Shown piece after piece: positions 6,238 through 14,369 of a DNA stretch of 36,917 nt. A program made the translations under genes and the position numbers. The stretch's first letter is position 1. The number at the start of each line of letters is the position of its first letter. The DNA is taken from assembly GCF_019399235.1 (NCBI RefSeq), contig NZ_JAELVH010000133.1, forward strand, positions 1-36,917, given 5' to 3'. A model generated the notes under the pieces. That model made no database searches. It was not told the origin of the DNA and worked only from the letters and a program-made list of their open reading frames with translations. This stretch comes from Streptomyces poriferorum (GTDB lineage Bacteria; Actinomycetota; Actinomycetes; Streptomycetales; Streptomycetaceae).

Positions 6238-8337
6238 ATGAGAGCCGCAGCACAGGACGAGGACGAGCGGACACGACCACGCGGCAGGTGGCGGATGCTG
6301 CCCTGGGCGATCGTCGCGCTCTGGGTCGCCGTGATCGCGATCGCCGGCCCGTCGGCCGGCAGGCTCGGGGACGTACAGGTCAACCGCGCCGTCGACTATC
6401 TGCCGGCGAGCGCCGACTCCACCCAGGTGGCGGAGATCCAGGACACGCTGCCCGGCGGCGAGTCGACCGACCTCGTCCTCGTATACCACCGTGACGGCGG
6501 ACTGACCGCAGCCGACCGGGCCACGGCCGCCCGGCAGACCGCCGGGGTCGCGGGTGCCCACACCCTCACCGCACCGCCGCGAGCCGTGCCCTCCGAGGAC
6601 GGCACGACCCTGATGTACCCGGTCTCCACGACCGAGCCCGGCCAGGACGACGAGGCACGGACCGCGTTCGTCGACGACGTGCGCGAGAGGGTGAAGGGCG
6701 GCGGCGGACTGGACGTCGAGGTCGGCGGGCCCGGAGCGCTGAACGTCGACGCACAGAAGGTGTACGGCTCGCTCGGCGGACCGCTGCTCTACACGACCGT
6801 CGCCGTCGTCGCGATCCTGCTGATCCTCATCTACCGCAGCCCGCTGCTGTGGCTGGTGCCGCTCGTCGTCGCCGGTGTCGCCGACGCCCTGTCGATGGCG
6901 GTCGTCTACGGCCTGAACCGGGGCTTCGAAGTCACCGTCACCGGCCAGAGCTCCGCCGTGATGACCATCCTCGTCTTCGGCGCGGGCACCGACTACGCCC
7001 TCCTGCTCGTCTCCCGCTACCGCGAGGAACTCACCCGCGTCGCCCGGCCGCACGAGGCGATGGCGGCGGCGCTGCGCGGCTGCGGCCCCGCGGTCGTCGC
7101 CTCCTCCGCCACCGTCGCGGCGGGCCTCCTTTGCCTCCTGGCCGCCGATCTCACCAGCAGCCGGGGCATGGGCCCCATCGCCGCTGTCGGGGTGCTGTGC
7201 GCGCTCCTGGCGATGCTGACGCTGCTTCCCGCCGTCCTGGTGCTCCTGGGCCGCCGGGTGTTCTGGCCGCTCGTTCCCGTGTACGGCTCCGGGCCGAAGA
7301 GGCGCCGCTCGCTCTTCGCCGCAATGGGCGGCTCGGCCGGACGCCGGCCCGTCGCGGTCCTCGTGACCGGCGGGGTACTGCTCGGCGCGCTGTCGCTGGG
7401 GGCGTTCAACCTGCCCGGCGACCTCAAGCAGGAGGACTCCTTCACCAGCAGGCCGGACTCGGTCGCCGCCATGACGACCCTCGCCGACGCCTACCCCGGC
7501 CGCTCCAGCCAGCCGATCACCGTGCTCGCCCCCACCGACCGGGCCGGCGCCGCGCTGGCGAAGGCCCGTACGACCGAGGGCGTCGCCTCCGCCGAACGCG
7601 GCCGCAGCGGCGGCGGCTGGACCGAACTGTCCGTCGTCGCCGAGGACCGGCCCGAGTCCGCGGGGGAGCGGGACACCGTCCACGCCCTGCGCGAGGGCCT
7701 GGACGGCAGCCATGTCGGCGGGCCCGGCGCCCAGCAGATGGATCTGGAGACGGCCAGCTCCCGGGATCTGGGGATCGTCGTCCCGCTCGTCCTGCTCTCC
7801 GTCCTGCTGATCCTGGTCGTCCTGCTCCGCAGCCTCGTCGCCCCGCTGCTGCTCGTCGCCGCCGTCGTCGCGGTCTGGGGCGCCGCGCTCGGCATCGGCG
7901 GACTGCTCTTCGAACCGGTCCTCGGGCTCGAGGGCACCGACCCCGGACTGCCGCTGCTCACCTTCGTCTTCCTGGTGGCCCTCGGCGTCGACTACGGCAT
8001 CTTCCTGATGCACCGGGTCCGCGAGGAGGCCCGGCGCGGCGCCGAACCCACGGAGGCCGCGCTCACGGCCCTGCGCACCACCGGCGGCGTGATCGCCTCG
8101 GCGGGCCTGGTCCTCGCCGCCACCTTCGCGGTCCTGACGAACATGCCGCTGACCTCCCTGGTCGAGATGGGCTTCGTCATCGCCGTGGGCGTCCTGCTCG
8201 ACACCTTCTTCGTCCGCACCTACCTGGTGACCTCGGCGAGCGTGGCCCTGCAGAGGAAGATGTGGTGGCCCGGCGCGCTCAGCCGGCCCCCCGCCGCACC
8301 GGCCCCCCGCGAACCGGAACTCGTCGGGACGCCCTGA
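6238..8337 (+). CDS. MMPL-family (RND) exporter
   Basis: A 699-aa membrane transporter of the MMPL type, driven by the proton gradient and usually exporting lipids or hydrophobic drugs. It has the duplicated layout: TM1 (LPWAIVALWVAVIAIAG), an extracytoplasmic loop to about residue 175, five helices starting with LLYTTVAVVAILLILIY and including the functional FGAGTDYALLLVSRYREEL segment, then a second half with another loop and five helices containing VALGVDYGIFLMHRVREE. The Asp-Tyr pairs in these two motifs are the expected proton-relay residues. ATG 6238 follows GGAAGGGGGG. The kinase gene starts 32 bp downstream and the regulator overlaps that, so exporter and sensor are probably one operon. 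The substrate cannot be read from sequence. Confidence 0.92.
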   Translation: MRAAAQDEDERTRPRGRWRMLPWAIVALWVAVIAIAGPSAGRLGDVQVNRAVDYLPASADSTQVAEIQDTLPGGESTDLVLVYHRDGGLTAADRATAARQTAGVAGAHTLTAPPRAVPSEDGTTLMYPVSTTEPGQDDEARTAFVDDVRERVKGGGGLDVEVGGPGALNVDAQKVYGSLGGPLLYTTVAVVAILLILIYRSPLLWLVPLVVAGVADALSMAVVYGLNRGFEVTVTGQSSAVMTILVFGAGTDYALLLVSRYREELTRVARPHEAMAAALRGCGPAVVASSATVAAGLLCLLAADLTSSRGMGPIAAVGVLCALLAMLTLLPAVLVLLGRRVFWPLVPVYGSGPKRRRSLFAAMGGSAGRRPVAVLVTGGVLLGALSLGAFNLPGDLKQEDSFTSRPDSVAAMTTLADAYPGRSSQPITVLAPTDRAGAALAKARTTEGVASAERGRSGGGWTELSVVAEDRPESAGERDTVHALREGLDGSHVGGPGAQQMDLETASSRDLGIVVPLVLLSVLLILVVLLRSLVAPLLLVAAVVAVWGAALGIGGLLFEPVLGLEGTDPGLPLLTFVFLVALGVDYGIFLMHRVREEARRGAEPTEAALTALRTTGGVIASAGLVLAATFAVLTNMPLTSLVEMGFVIAVGVLLDTFFVRTYLVTSASVALQRKMWWPGALSRPPAAPAPREPELVGTP

Positions 8338-8369
8338 CAGTGCCCCGCCCCGTACCGGAGGATGGCGGC

Positions 8370-9749
8370 GTGTCCACCACCGCACGCCGCCGCGACCGCA
8401 TCCTGGCCGTCGTCAACCGTGACCCGATGCACGCGCCGCACAAGACGCGCACCGACGCCCTCGTAGCCGTGGGCGCCGGTGCGCTCTCCGCCGCCCTCGC
8501 CCTGTCCGCCGACGACGTCGTCGCGCCCGACGCGCTCGGCTGGCTCCTGCTGATGGCCAGCGCCGCACCGCTCGTGTGGCGGCGACGGAACCCCGTCCTC
8601 GTGCTGCTCGCCATGGTCCCGCTGCTGATGCTCTACCACGGCCTCGACAACGCCCACACGGCTCCGATGCCGCAGACCTGGATCGCGCTCTACACCGTGG
8701 CCGTCACCGGCCGCCCGCTGCGCACCCTGCTCACCGGCATCGGCGTCACGTCCGTGATGGTGACGGTGGTGCTGAGCATCGACGCCCATCAGGGGCTCGA
8801 ACTGCTGCGTATCTCCGGGTGGATCATCGCCATCCTGTTCTGCGGGGTCGACGTACGCATCTACCGCCAGTACGTCGCCTCGGTGCTGGAGCGCGCCGAG
8901 CGTGCCGAACAGACGCGCGAGGAGGAGGCCCGGCGCCGGGTCGCCGAGGAACGGCTGCGGATCGCCCGCGACCTGCACGACCTGCTGGCCCACAGCATCA
9001 CCCTCATCGGCGTGCAGACCTCGGTCGCCTCGCACATCCTGACCGTCGACCCGGAACGGCTGGACCGCCGGGCGATCGCCGCCGCGCTGGACGACATCGC
9101 GGACACCTGCCGCGAGGCCAGGGCGGAACTCCGCACCACCCTCCAGGTGCTCCGCGACACCGGGCAGGGCGACGGGCAGGACGACCGGCAGGGCTACCGG
9201 CGCGACGCAGACGGCCCGCTGCCCGATCTGGCCGCCCTGCCCGGCCTCGTACGGGCCGCCGAGGCGGCCGGGGCCCGGGTCGACCTCCGGGTGCGGGTTC
9301 CCGACGGCCGCCTTGCTCCGGCGACCGGAGCGGCCGCGTACCGCATCGTGCAGGAGTCCCTGACGAACGCGGTACGGCACGCGGGCCCGGGCGTCCGCAT
9401 CGTCGTCGCCGTAGCACCCGCCGGCACGGGCGCCCTGCGGGTCACGGTCACCGACGACGGCACCGGCCCCGTGGACGACGGCTCCGCGCCCGGCTTCGGC
9501 ATCCTGGGGATGCGGGAGAGGGCCCGCAGCACGGGCGGCACCCTGGACGCCGGACCCCGCCCCGGCGGCGGCTTCGAGGTCTCCGCGCTGCTGCCGTTCC
9601 GGAAGCAGGGCGAGGTCCGGCCCGCCGCGTCCGGGCAGCCCGCCGAACCGGCCTCGTTCCGGAAGCAGGGGGAAGATCAACCCACCGCACCCGCACCCGC
9701 ACATCCGGCCCCCGTACACCGGGCCCGGGCAACGGAGTCCGCCTCATGA
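8370..9749 (+). CDS. Sensor histidine kinase, HPK7 / HisKA_3 type
   Basis: A 459-aa membrane sensor kinase. Four to five hydrophobic helices (residues about 28-165) lack a large extracellular sensor loop, suggesting it senses within the membrane or through the neighbouring exporter. A coiled-coil linker (QYVASVLERAERAEQTREEEARRR) leads to the dimerisation and phosphoacceptor motif RIARDLHDLLAHS with His203. The HATPase part has the N box QESLTNAVRHAG (Asn333) and G boxes DDGTG (362-366) and GFGILGMRERA. GTG 8370 follows GGAGGATG. The stop overlaps the regulator start as ATGA. Unusual is the Pro/Ala-rich tail after residue 410, which holds an in-frame 20-residue duplication bearing FRKQGE twice. 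Confidence 0.92.
   Translation: MSTTARRRDRILAVVNRDPMHAPHKTRTDALVAVGAGALSAALALSADDVVAPDALGWLLLMASAAPLVWRRRNPVLVLLAMVPLLMLYHGLDNAHTAPMPQTWIALYTVAVTGRPLRTLLTGIGVTSVMVTVVLSIDAHQGLELLRISGWIIAILFCGVDVRIYRQYVASVLERAERAEQTREEEARRRVAEERLRIARDLHDLLAHSITLIGVQTSVASHILTVDPERLDRRAIAAALDDIADTCREARAELRTTLQVLRDTGQGDGQDDRQGYRRDADGPLPDLAALPGLVRAAEAAGARVDLRVRVPDGRLAPATGAAAYRIVQESLTNAVRHAGPGVRIVVAVAPAGTGALRVTVTDDGTGPVDDGSAPGFGILGMRERARSTGGTLDAGPRPGGGFEVSALLPFRKQGEVRPAASGQPAEPASFRKQGEDQPTAPAPAHPAPVHRARATESAS
9595..9670 (+). repeat. 60-bp tandem duplication in the kinase tail
   Basis: The 16-mer CGTTCCGGAAGCAGGG occurs at 9595-9610 and 9655-9670, exactly 60 bp apart, so FRKQGE is encoded at residues 410-415 and 430-435. 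The sequence between has diverged. Confidence 0.8.
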
Positions 9750-10429
9750 TCCGCGTACTGCTCGCCGACGACCAGACCCTCGTCCGGGCGGCGTTCGCGA
9801 TGCTCGTCGGCTCCGACCCCGGCATGGAGGTCGTCGGAGAGGCCGCCACCGGTCTCGAAGCCGTCGCCCTCGCCCGCTCCGCCCGCGCCGACCTCGTCGT
9901 GATGGACATCCGGATGCCCGAGCTCGACGGCATCGAGGCGACCCGCCGCATCGCCGCCGACGAGGACCTGGCCGGAGTGAAGGTCCTGGTCCTGACCACG
10001 TACGACACCGACGACCACATCGTCGACGCGCTGCGCGCCGGCGCCTCGGGCTTCCTGGTCAAGGACACCCGGCCCGCCGACCTGCTCGCCGCGATCCGGA
10101 CCGTGGCCGCGGGTGAGGCCCTGCTCTCGCCCGGCCCGACCGCCCGGCTGATCGCCCGGGTCCTCAGCGCCCCGCAGCCCCCGGCGTGCACCGGTCCCGG
10201 CGGCCCCGCGATGCTCTCCGACCGGGAACGCCAGGTCCTCGCCCTCGTCGCACGCGGCCTCAACAACACCGAGATCGCCGAGACCCTCGGCCTCAGCCCG
10301 CTCACCGCCAAGACCCACGTCAGCCGGATCATGGGCAAGCTGGCCGCCCGCGACCGCGCCCAGCTGGTGATCGTCGCCTACGAATCCGGGCTCGTCGTGC
10401 CCGCGGGCGGCGGCGCGGAGGCGAACTGA
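9746..10429 (+). CDS. NarL/LuxR-family response regulator
   Basis: A 227-aa DNA-binding response regulator. The receiver domain (1-125) has the acidic pocket Asp9/Asp10, phosphoacceptor Asp54 in VVMDIRMPELDG, Thr84 and Lys106. The C-terminal LuxR HTH (about 155-220) reads LSDRERQVLALVARGLNNTEIAETL with recognition helix LTAKTHVSRIMGKL. ATG 9746 overlaps the kinase stop (ATGA), so the two are translationally coupled and are cognate partners. The regulated target is likely the operon itself through the 6102-6117 palindrome. The signal is unknown. Confidence 0.94.
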   Translation: MIRVLLADDQTLVRAAFAMLVGSDPGMEVVGEAATGLEAVALARSARADLVVMDIRMPELDGIEATRRIAADEDLAGVKVLVLTTYDTDDHIVDALRAGASGFLVKDTRPADLLAAIRTVAAGEALLSPGPTARLIARVLSAPQPPACTGPGGPAMLSDRERQVLALVARGLNNTEIAETLGLSPLTAKTHVSRIMGKLAARDRAQLVIVAYESGLVVPAGGGAEAN

Positions 10430-10475
10430 CCGGACCGGGTTGCGGGGCCGGGCCCGCCGGGCCGGCCGCGTACCG

Positions 10476-10487
10476 GACAATGGAGCC
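10476..10487 (+). promoter_or_regulatory. Leaderless-type -10 element of recO
   Basis: GACAAT at 10476-10481 ends 6 nt before the ATG at 10488. The surrounding CGGACAATGGAGCCATGA closely matches the era and dus starts. No Shine-Dalgarno is present. Confidence 0.5.
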
Positions 10488-11234
10488 ATGAGCTTGTTCC
10501 GGGACGACGGCGTGGTGCTCCGCACGCAGAAGCTGGGCGAGGCCGACCGGATCATCACGATCCTGACCCGCGGCCACGGCCGGGTACGGGCCGTCGCACG
10601 CGGCGTACGGCGCACGAAGTCGAAGTTCGGGGCCCGGCTGGAGCCGTTCTCCCACGTGGACGTGCAGTTCTTCGCCCGCGGCAGCGAGCTCGTCGGGCGC
10701 GGACTGCCGCTCTGCACCCAGAGCGAGACCATCGCCCCGTACGGCGGCGGCATCGTCACCGACTACGGGCGCTACACCGCCGGCACCGCGATGCTGGAGA
10801 CCGCCGAACGCTTCACGGACCACGAGGGCGAGCCCGCGGTCCAGCAGTACCTGCTGCTGGTGGGCGGCCTGCGCACCCTGTCCCGCGGGGAGCACGAGCC
10901 GAACCTCATCCTCGACGCCTTCCTGCTGCGCTCCCTCGCGGTCAACGGCTACGCCCCCAGCTTCGTTGACTGCGCCCGGTGCGGAATGCCCGGTCCGAAC
11001 CGGTTCTTCTCCGTCGCGGCGGGCGGCGTCATCTGCGGCGACTGCCGGGTACCCGGCAGCGTCGTACCCTCGGCGGAGGCCGTCACCCTGCTGAGCGCAC
11101 TGCTCTCCGGCGACTGGGAGACGGCGGACGCGTGCGAGGCGCGTCATGTCAGGGAGGGGAGCGGGCTGGTGTCCGCCTATCTGCACTGGCATCTGGAGCG
11201 CGGCCTGCGTTCGCTGCGGTACGTGGAAAAGTAG
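10488..11234 (+). CDS. recO: DNA repair and recombination mediator RecO
   Basis: RecO works with RecR to load RecA onto SSB-coated single-stranded DNA and anneals complementary strands. The 248-aa protein has the N-terminal OB fold (LFRDDGVVLRTQKLGEADRIITILT), the basic segment GVRRTKSKFGARLEPFSHV, and a C-terminal helical part with a four-cysteine zinc finger: Cys162, Cys165, Cys183, Cys186. The start lies 6 nt after a -10-like GACAAT, suggesting a leaderless message. uppS begins 22 bp downstream on the same strand and is probably co-transcribed, an arrangement I recall as common in Streptomyces. Confidence 0.96.
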   Translation: MSLFRDDGVVLRTQKLGEADRIITILTRGHGRVRAVARGVRRTKSKFGARLEPFSHVDVQFFARGSELVGRGLPLCTQSETIAPYGGGIVTDYGRYTAGTAMLETAERFTDHEGEPAVQQYLLLVGGLRTLSRGEHEPNLILDAFLLRSLAVNGYAPSFVDCARCGMPGPNRFFSVAAGGVICGDCRVPGSVVPSAEAVTLLSALLSGDWETADACEARHVREGSGLVSAYLHWHLERGLRSLRYVEK

Positions 11235-11256
11235 ACACAGGGAGACGGAAAAGCTC

Positions 11257-12081
11257 ATGGCAGTACGCGGAATCCTCGGCGGCCGCAACCGGCGGGACTA
11301 CAAGACCCCGGAGCCGCACCCGTCCGGAGCCGTGCCCCCGAAGATCCCCGGCGAGCTGGTGCCCAAGCACGTGGCCGTCGTGATGGACGGCAACGGCCGC
11401 TGGGCCAAGGAGCGGGGCCTGCCGCGCACCGAGGGCCACAAGGTCGGCGAGGGCGTCGTCATGGACGTGCTCAAGGGCTGCATCGAGATGGGCGTCAAGA
11501 ACCTCTCGCTGTACGCCTTCTCCACCGAGAACTGGAAGCGGTCCCCGGAGGAGGTGAAGTTCCTCATGAACTTCAACCGGGACGTCATCCGCCGCCGCCG
11601 TGACGAGATGGACGAACTCGGCATCCGGATCCGCTGGGTCGGCCGCATGCCGAAGCTGTGGAAGTCCGTCGTCCAGGAGCTCCAGGTGGCCCAGGAGCAG
11701 ACCAAGGACAACGACAGGATGACGCTGTACTTCTGCGTCAACTACGGCGGCCGGGCCGAGATCGCGGACGCCGCGCAGCGGATCGCCCAGGACGTGGCGG
11801 CCGGGAAGCTCGACCCGTCGAAGGTCAACGAGAAGACGTTCGCGAAGTACATCTACTACCCGGACATGCCGGACGTCGACCTCTTCGTCCGCCCCAGCGG
11901 CGAACAGCGCACGTCCAACTACCTGATCTGGCAGAGCGCGTACGCCGAGATGGTCTTCCAGGACGTGCTGTGGCCGGACTTCGACCGCCGCGACCTGTGG
12001 CGAGCCTGTCTGGAATTCGCCCAGCGCGACCGGCGCTTCGGCGGTGCGGTGGAGGCGGCGGGCGGCTCGGAGCCCAGCTGA
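11257..12081 (+). CDS. uppS: Isoprenyl transferase (undecaprenyl diphosphate synthase family)
   Basis: A cis-prenyltransferase that adds isopentenyl units to an allylic diphosphate to make the polyprenyl carrier for peptidoglycan and wall polymers. The 274-aa product has the family signature VVMDGNGRWAKERGL with catalytic Asp44 and the phosphate-binding GNGR loop, then SLYAFSTENWKR and the C-terminal IPP-binding RPSGEQRTSNYLIWQSAYAE. An N-terminal extension of about 35 residues (MAVRGILGGRNRRDYK...) precedes the fold. ATG 11257 has a weak GGGAGA upstream. Actinobacteria often carry more than one such enzyme, so the exact chain length is not certain. Confidence 0.94.
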   Translation: MAVRGILGGRNRRDYKTPEPHPSGAVPPKIPGELVPKHVAVVMDGNGRWAKERGLPRTEGHKVGEGVVMDVLKGCIEMGVKNLSLYAFSTENWKRSPEEVKFLMNFNRDVIRRRRDEMDELGIRIRWVGRMPKLWKSVVQELQVAQEQTKDNDRMTLYFCVNYGGRAEIADAAQRIAQDVAAGKLDPSKVNEKTFAKYIYYPDMPDVDLFVRPSGEQRTSNYLIWQSAYAEMVFQDVLWPDFDRRDLWRACLEFAQRDRRFGGAVEAAGGSEPS

Positions 12082-12090
12082 AACCAGGGT

Positions 12091-12111
12091 CCCGGGGGCG
12101 CCGCCCCCGGG
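12091..12111. terminator. Bidirectional terminator, uppS / zur
   Basis: CCCGGGGGC (12091-12099) and GCCCCCGGG (12103-12111) make a perfect 9-bp stem with a 3-nt loop between two convergent genes; it ends 1 nt before the zur stop codon. Confidence 0.75.
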
Positions 12112-12112
12112 G

Positions 12113-12547
12113 TCAGCCCTCGGCGCCGGCGCACTCCACGCACGTACCGAAGACCTCGACCGTGTGCGCCACGTTCACGAAGCCGTGCTGCGCCGCGATG
12201 GTCTCGGCCCACGTCTCCACCGCCGGGCCCTCGACTTCGACGGCCTTGCCGCACATCCGGCAGACCAGATGGTGGTGGTGGTCGCCGGTGGAGCACCGGC
12301 GGTAGACGGACTCGCCCTCGGTGGTGCGCAGCACGTCGACCTCGCCCGCGTCCGCGAGGGACTGAAGGGTGCGGTAGACCGTGGTCAGCCCGACCGAGTC
12401 ACCGCGGTGCTTGAGCACGTCGTGCAGGTCCTGGGCGCTGCGGAACTCGTCCACCTCGTCGAGCGCAGCGGCCACCGCTGCCCGCTGCCGGGTCGACCGG
12501 CCGCGTACCGGTGCAGCGTTCGTTCCACTGATCGGCGCCGTCGCCAC
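12113..12547 (-). CDS. zur: Zinc uptake regulator Zur (Fur family)
   Basis: Zur represses zinc-uptake genes when zinc is sufficient. The 144-aa protein has the Fur-family winged helix (RGRSTRQRAAVAAALDEVDEFRSAQDLH, VGLTTVYRTLQSLADAG) and the dimerisation domain with the HHHH run (90-93), Cys96/Cys99 and Cys136/Cys139 of the structural zinc site. GTG 12547 was chosen because AGGAGG is placed just upstream; the frame stays open further back without support. It lies 65 bp after znuB on the same strand, so it may be read from the znuA promoter and also from a weak local promoter (12585-12590). Two Zur boxes lie before znuA, making an autoregulated zinc circuit likely. The context distinguishes it from Fur or Nur. 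Confidence 0.95.
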   Translation of the reverse strand: MATAPISGTNAAPVRGRSTRQRAAVAAALDEVDEFRSAQDLHDVLKHRGDSVGLTTVYRTLQSLADAGEVDVLRTTEGESVYRRCSTGDHHHHLVCRMCGKAVEVEGPAVETWAETIAAQHGFVNVAHTVEVFGTCVECAGAEG

Positions 12548-12584
12548 AGGAGCCTCCTCGTGTCGCCCGTACGTGTGTCGGGCC

Positions 12585-12590
12585 ATTGTG
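12585..12590 (-). promoter_or_regulatory. Possible local -10 of zur
   Basis: CACAAT on the minus strand, in the same ACAATGG context as the era, recO and dus elements, lies about 37 nt upstream of the zur GTG in the znuB-zur gap. Confidence 0.3.
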
Positions 12591-12612
12591 CCAGTCCGCA
12601 CCGGCGGCGGGG

Positions 12613-13515
12613 TCAGACCGGCCGCACAGGTGCGTCGTCCGCGGCCGGGCGGGTGGCCGGTACTTCCAGGGTGCACCGCTCGTCCGCCGTTTCGCGGCGG
12701 CGGGCCCGGATCCGGGCCAGTGGGGCGGCGAGCAGGGTCAGGGCGATGAACACCCCGATGGCCAGCAGCACGATCGTCGCGCCGGGCGGGACGTCCTGGT
12801 AGTACGACGTGATGGTGCCGGCCAGCGTCACCGCGACCCCGGTGACGACGGAGAGCACGAACGTCACCTTGAACGACCGGGTGATCTGCTGCGCGGCGGC
12901 GACCGGGACCACCATCAGGGCGCTGACCAGCAGCAGCCCGACGACCCGCATCGCGACGGTGACGGTGACGGCGGCGGTGACCGCGATCAGCAGGTTCAGC
13001 ACGCGCACCGGGAGACCGGTGACCCGGGCGAACTCCTCGTCCTGGCTGACGGCGAACAGCTGCCTGCGCAGCCCCACCGTCACCAGCAGCACGAACGCCG
13101 CCAGCACCGCGATCGCGGTGATGTCCTCGGAGGAGACCGTGGACAGCGAGCCGAAGAGGTACGAGGTGAGGTTGGCGTTGGAGCCGGTGTCGGAGAGGTT
13201 GATCAGCAGGACACCGCCCGCCATGCCGCCGTAGAAGAGCATCGCCAGGGCGATGTCGCCGCGGGTGCGTCCGTACCAGCGGATCAGTTCCATCGTGACC
13301 GCGCCCACGACGGCGACGGCCGTGGCCATCCAGACGGGGCTGGTGGAGAGCAGGAAGCCGAGGCCGACGCCGGTCATCGCGATGTGGCCGATGCCGTCGC
13401 CCATCAGGGCCTGCCGGCGCTGCACCAGGTAGATGCCGACGGCGGGGGCGATGACGCCGACCAGCACGGCGGCGATCAGTGCCCGCTGCATGAAGGGAGG
13501 GGTGAGGAATTCCAT
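12613..13515 (-). CDS. znuB: Zinc ABC transporter permease
   Basis: Inner-membrane component of the ZnuABC importer, 300 aa. It has eight or nine hydrophobic helices beginning with MQRALIAAVLVGVIAPAVGIYLV and the ABC-3 family hallmark LVQRRQALMGDGIGHIAMTGVGLGF, which makes the cytoplasmic contact with the ATPase. ATG 13515 starts 2 bp after the znuC stop, so translation is coupled. The basic C-terminal tail (about 30 residues, RIRARRRETADERC...) is cytoplasmic and variable in the family. Confidence 0.95.
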   Translation of the reverse strand: MEFLTPPFMQRALIAAVLVGVIAPAVGIYLVQRRQALMGDGIGHIAMTGVGLGFLLSTSPVWMATAVAVVGAVTMELIRWYGRTRGDIALAMLFYGGMAGGVLLINLSDTGSNANLTSYLFGSLSTVSSEDITAIAVLAAFVLLVTVGLRRQLFAVSQDEEFARVTGLPVRVLNLLIAVTAAVTVTVAMRVVGLLLVSALMVVPVAAAQQITRSFKVTFVLSVVTGVAVTLAGTITSYYQDVPPGATIVLLAIGVFIALTLLAAPLARIRARRRETADERCTLEVPATRPAADDAPVRPV

Positions 13516-13517
13516 GA

Positions 13518-14369
13518 TCAGCTCAGCAGTCCCGTCCGGACGGGCTCGGAGGCCGCGTGGGGGTGTACGTGGTCGTGGCCGGGCAGGGCGTGCTGCCCGA
13601 GGGCCTTCGGGGGCGGGCCGTCGTGCATCACGCAGCCGTCGCGCAGGACGACCGCCCGGTCGATCAGGGGCTCCAGCGGGCCGAGCTCGTGCAGGACGAG
13701 CAGCACGGTGGTGCCGAGCGCGACCTGCTCGCGCAGGGTCTCGGCGAGGATCTCCTGACTGGCCAGGTCGACGCCCGCCATCGGCTCGTCCATGATCAGC
13801 AGCTCGGGTTCGGAGGCGAGCGCGCGGGCGATCAGCACGCGCTGGTGCTGACCGCCGGAGAGGGCGTCCACCGAGTCCTTGGCCCGGTCGGCGAGGCCGA
13901 CGAGCGCGATGGCGCGGTCGACGGCGGCCCGGTCGGCCTTGCGCGGCAGTCCCAGCCGGGTGCGCGAGAGCCGCCCGGAGGAGACGACCTCGCGGATCGT
14001 GGCGGGCACCCCGCCGGCCGCCGTGGTGCGCTGCGGTACGTAGCCGACCCGGGCCCAGTCGCGGAAGCGGCGCAGGGGGGTGCCGAAGAGCTCGACGGTG
14101 CCGCCGGTGAGCGGGACCTGGCCGATGACGGAGCGTACGGCGGTCGACTTGCCGGAACCGTTGGCACCGAGCAGCGCGACGACCTCGCCGCGGCGCACGG
14201 TCAGGTCGACGCCGCGCAGCACGGGGCGTGCGCCGAGGGTGGCCGTGGCGTCGCGCACGACGATCACGGGGTCGGACGTGGTGCACGGTGTGGTGTTCTG
14301 GGGCTCGGGCACGATCGCCTCCGGTGCTGCTGCGCGGTTCGGGTCGACCGCCTCGGTGGGGTGGTTCAC
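13518..14369 (-). CDS. znuC: Zinc ABC transporter ATP-binding protein
   Basis: Cytoplasmic ATPase of the zinc importer, 283 aa. Motifs: Walker A GANGSGKST (68-76), Q loop in GYVPQR, signature LSGGQHQR (170-177), Walker B LLIMDEP (190-196) and the H-loop in LVLHEL. A non-conserved N-terminal extension of about 33 residues precedes the ATPase fold. The C-terminal part has histidines (QHALPGHDHVHPHA) that could buffer zinc. The GTG start overlaps the znuA stop as GTGA, and the stop lies 2 bp before znuB. Confidence 0.95.
   Translation of the reverse strand: MNHPTEAVDPNRAAAPEAIVPEPQNTTPCTTSDPVIVVRDATATLGARPVLRGVDLTVRRGEVVALLGANGSGKSTAVRSVIGQVPLTGGTVELFGTPLRRFRDWARVGYVPQRTTAAGGVPATIREVVSSGRLSRTRLGLPRKADRAAVDRAIALVGLADRAKDSVDALSGGQHQRVLIARALASEPELLIMDEPMAGVDLASQEILAETLREQVALGTTVLLVLHELGPLEPLIDRAVVLRDGCVMHDGPPPKALGQHALPGHDHVHPHAASEPVRTGLLS

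Noticed and set aside
5491..8385. 964-codon open frame on the minus strand opposite the TerB and MMPL genes
   Set aside because: Composition is Asp/Gly/Arg/Gln repeats typical of antisense third-position GC shadows, and it spans two real genes.
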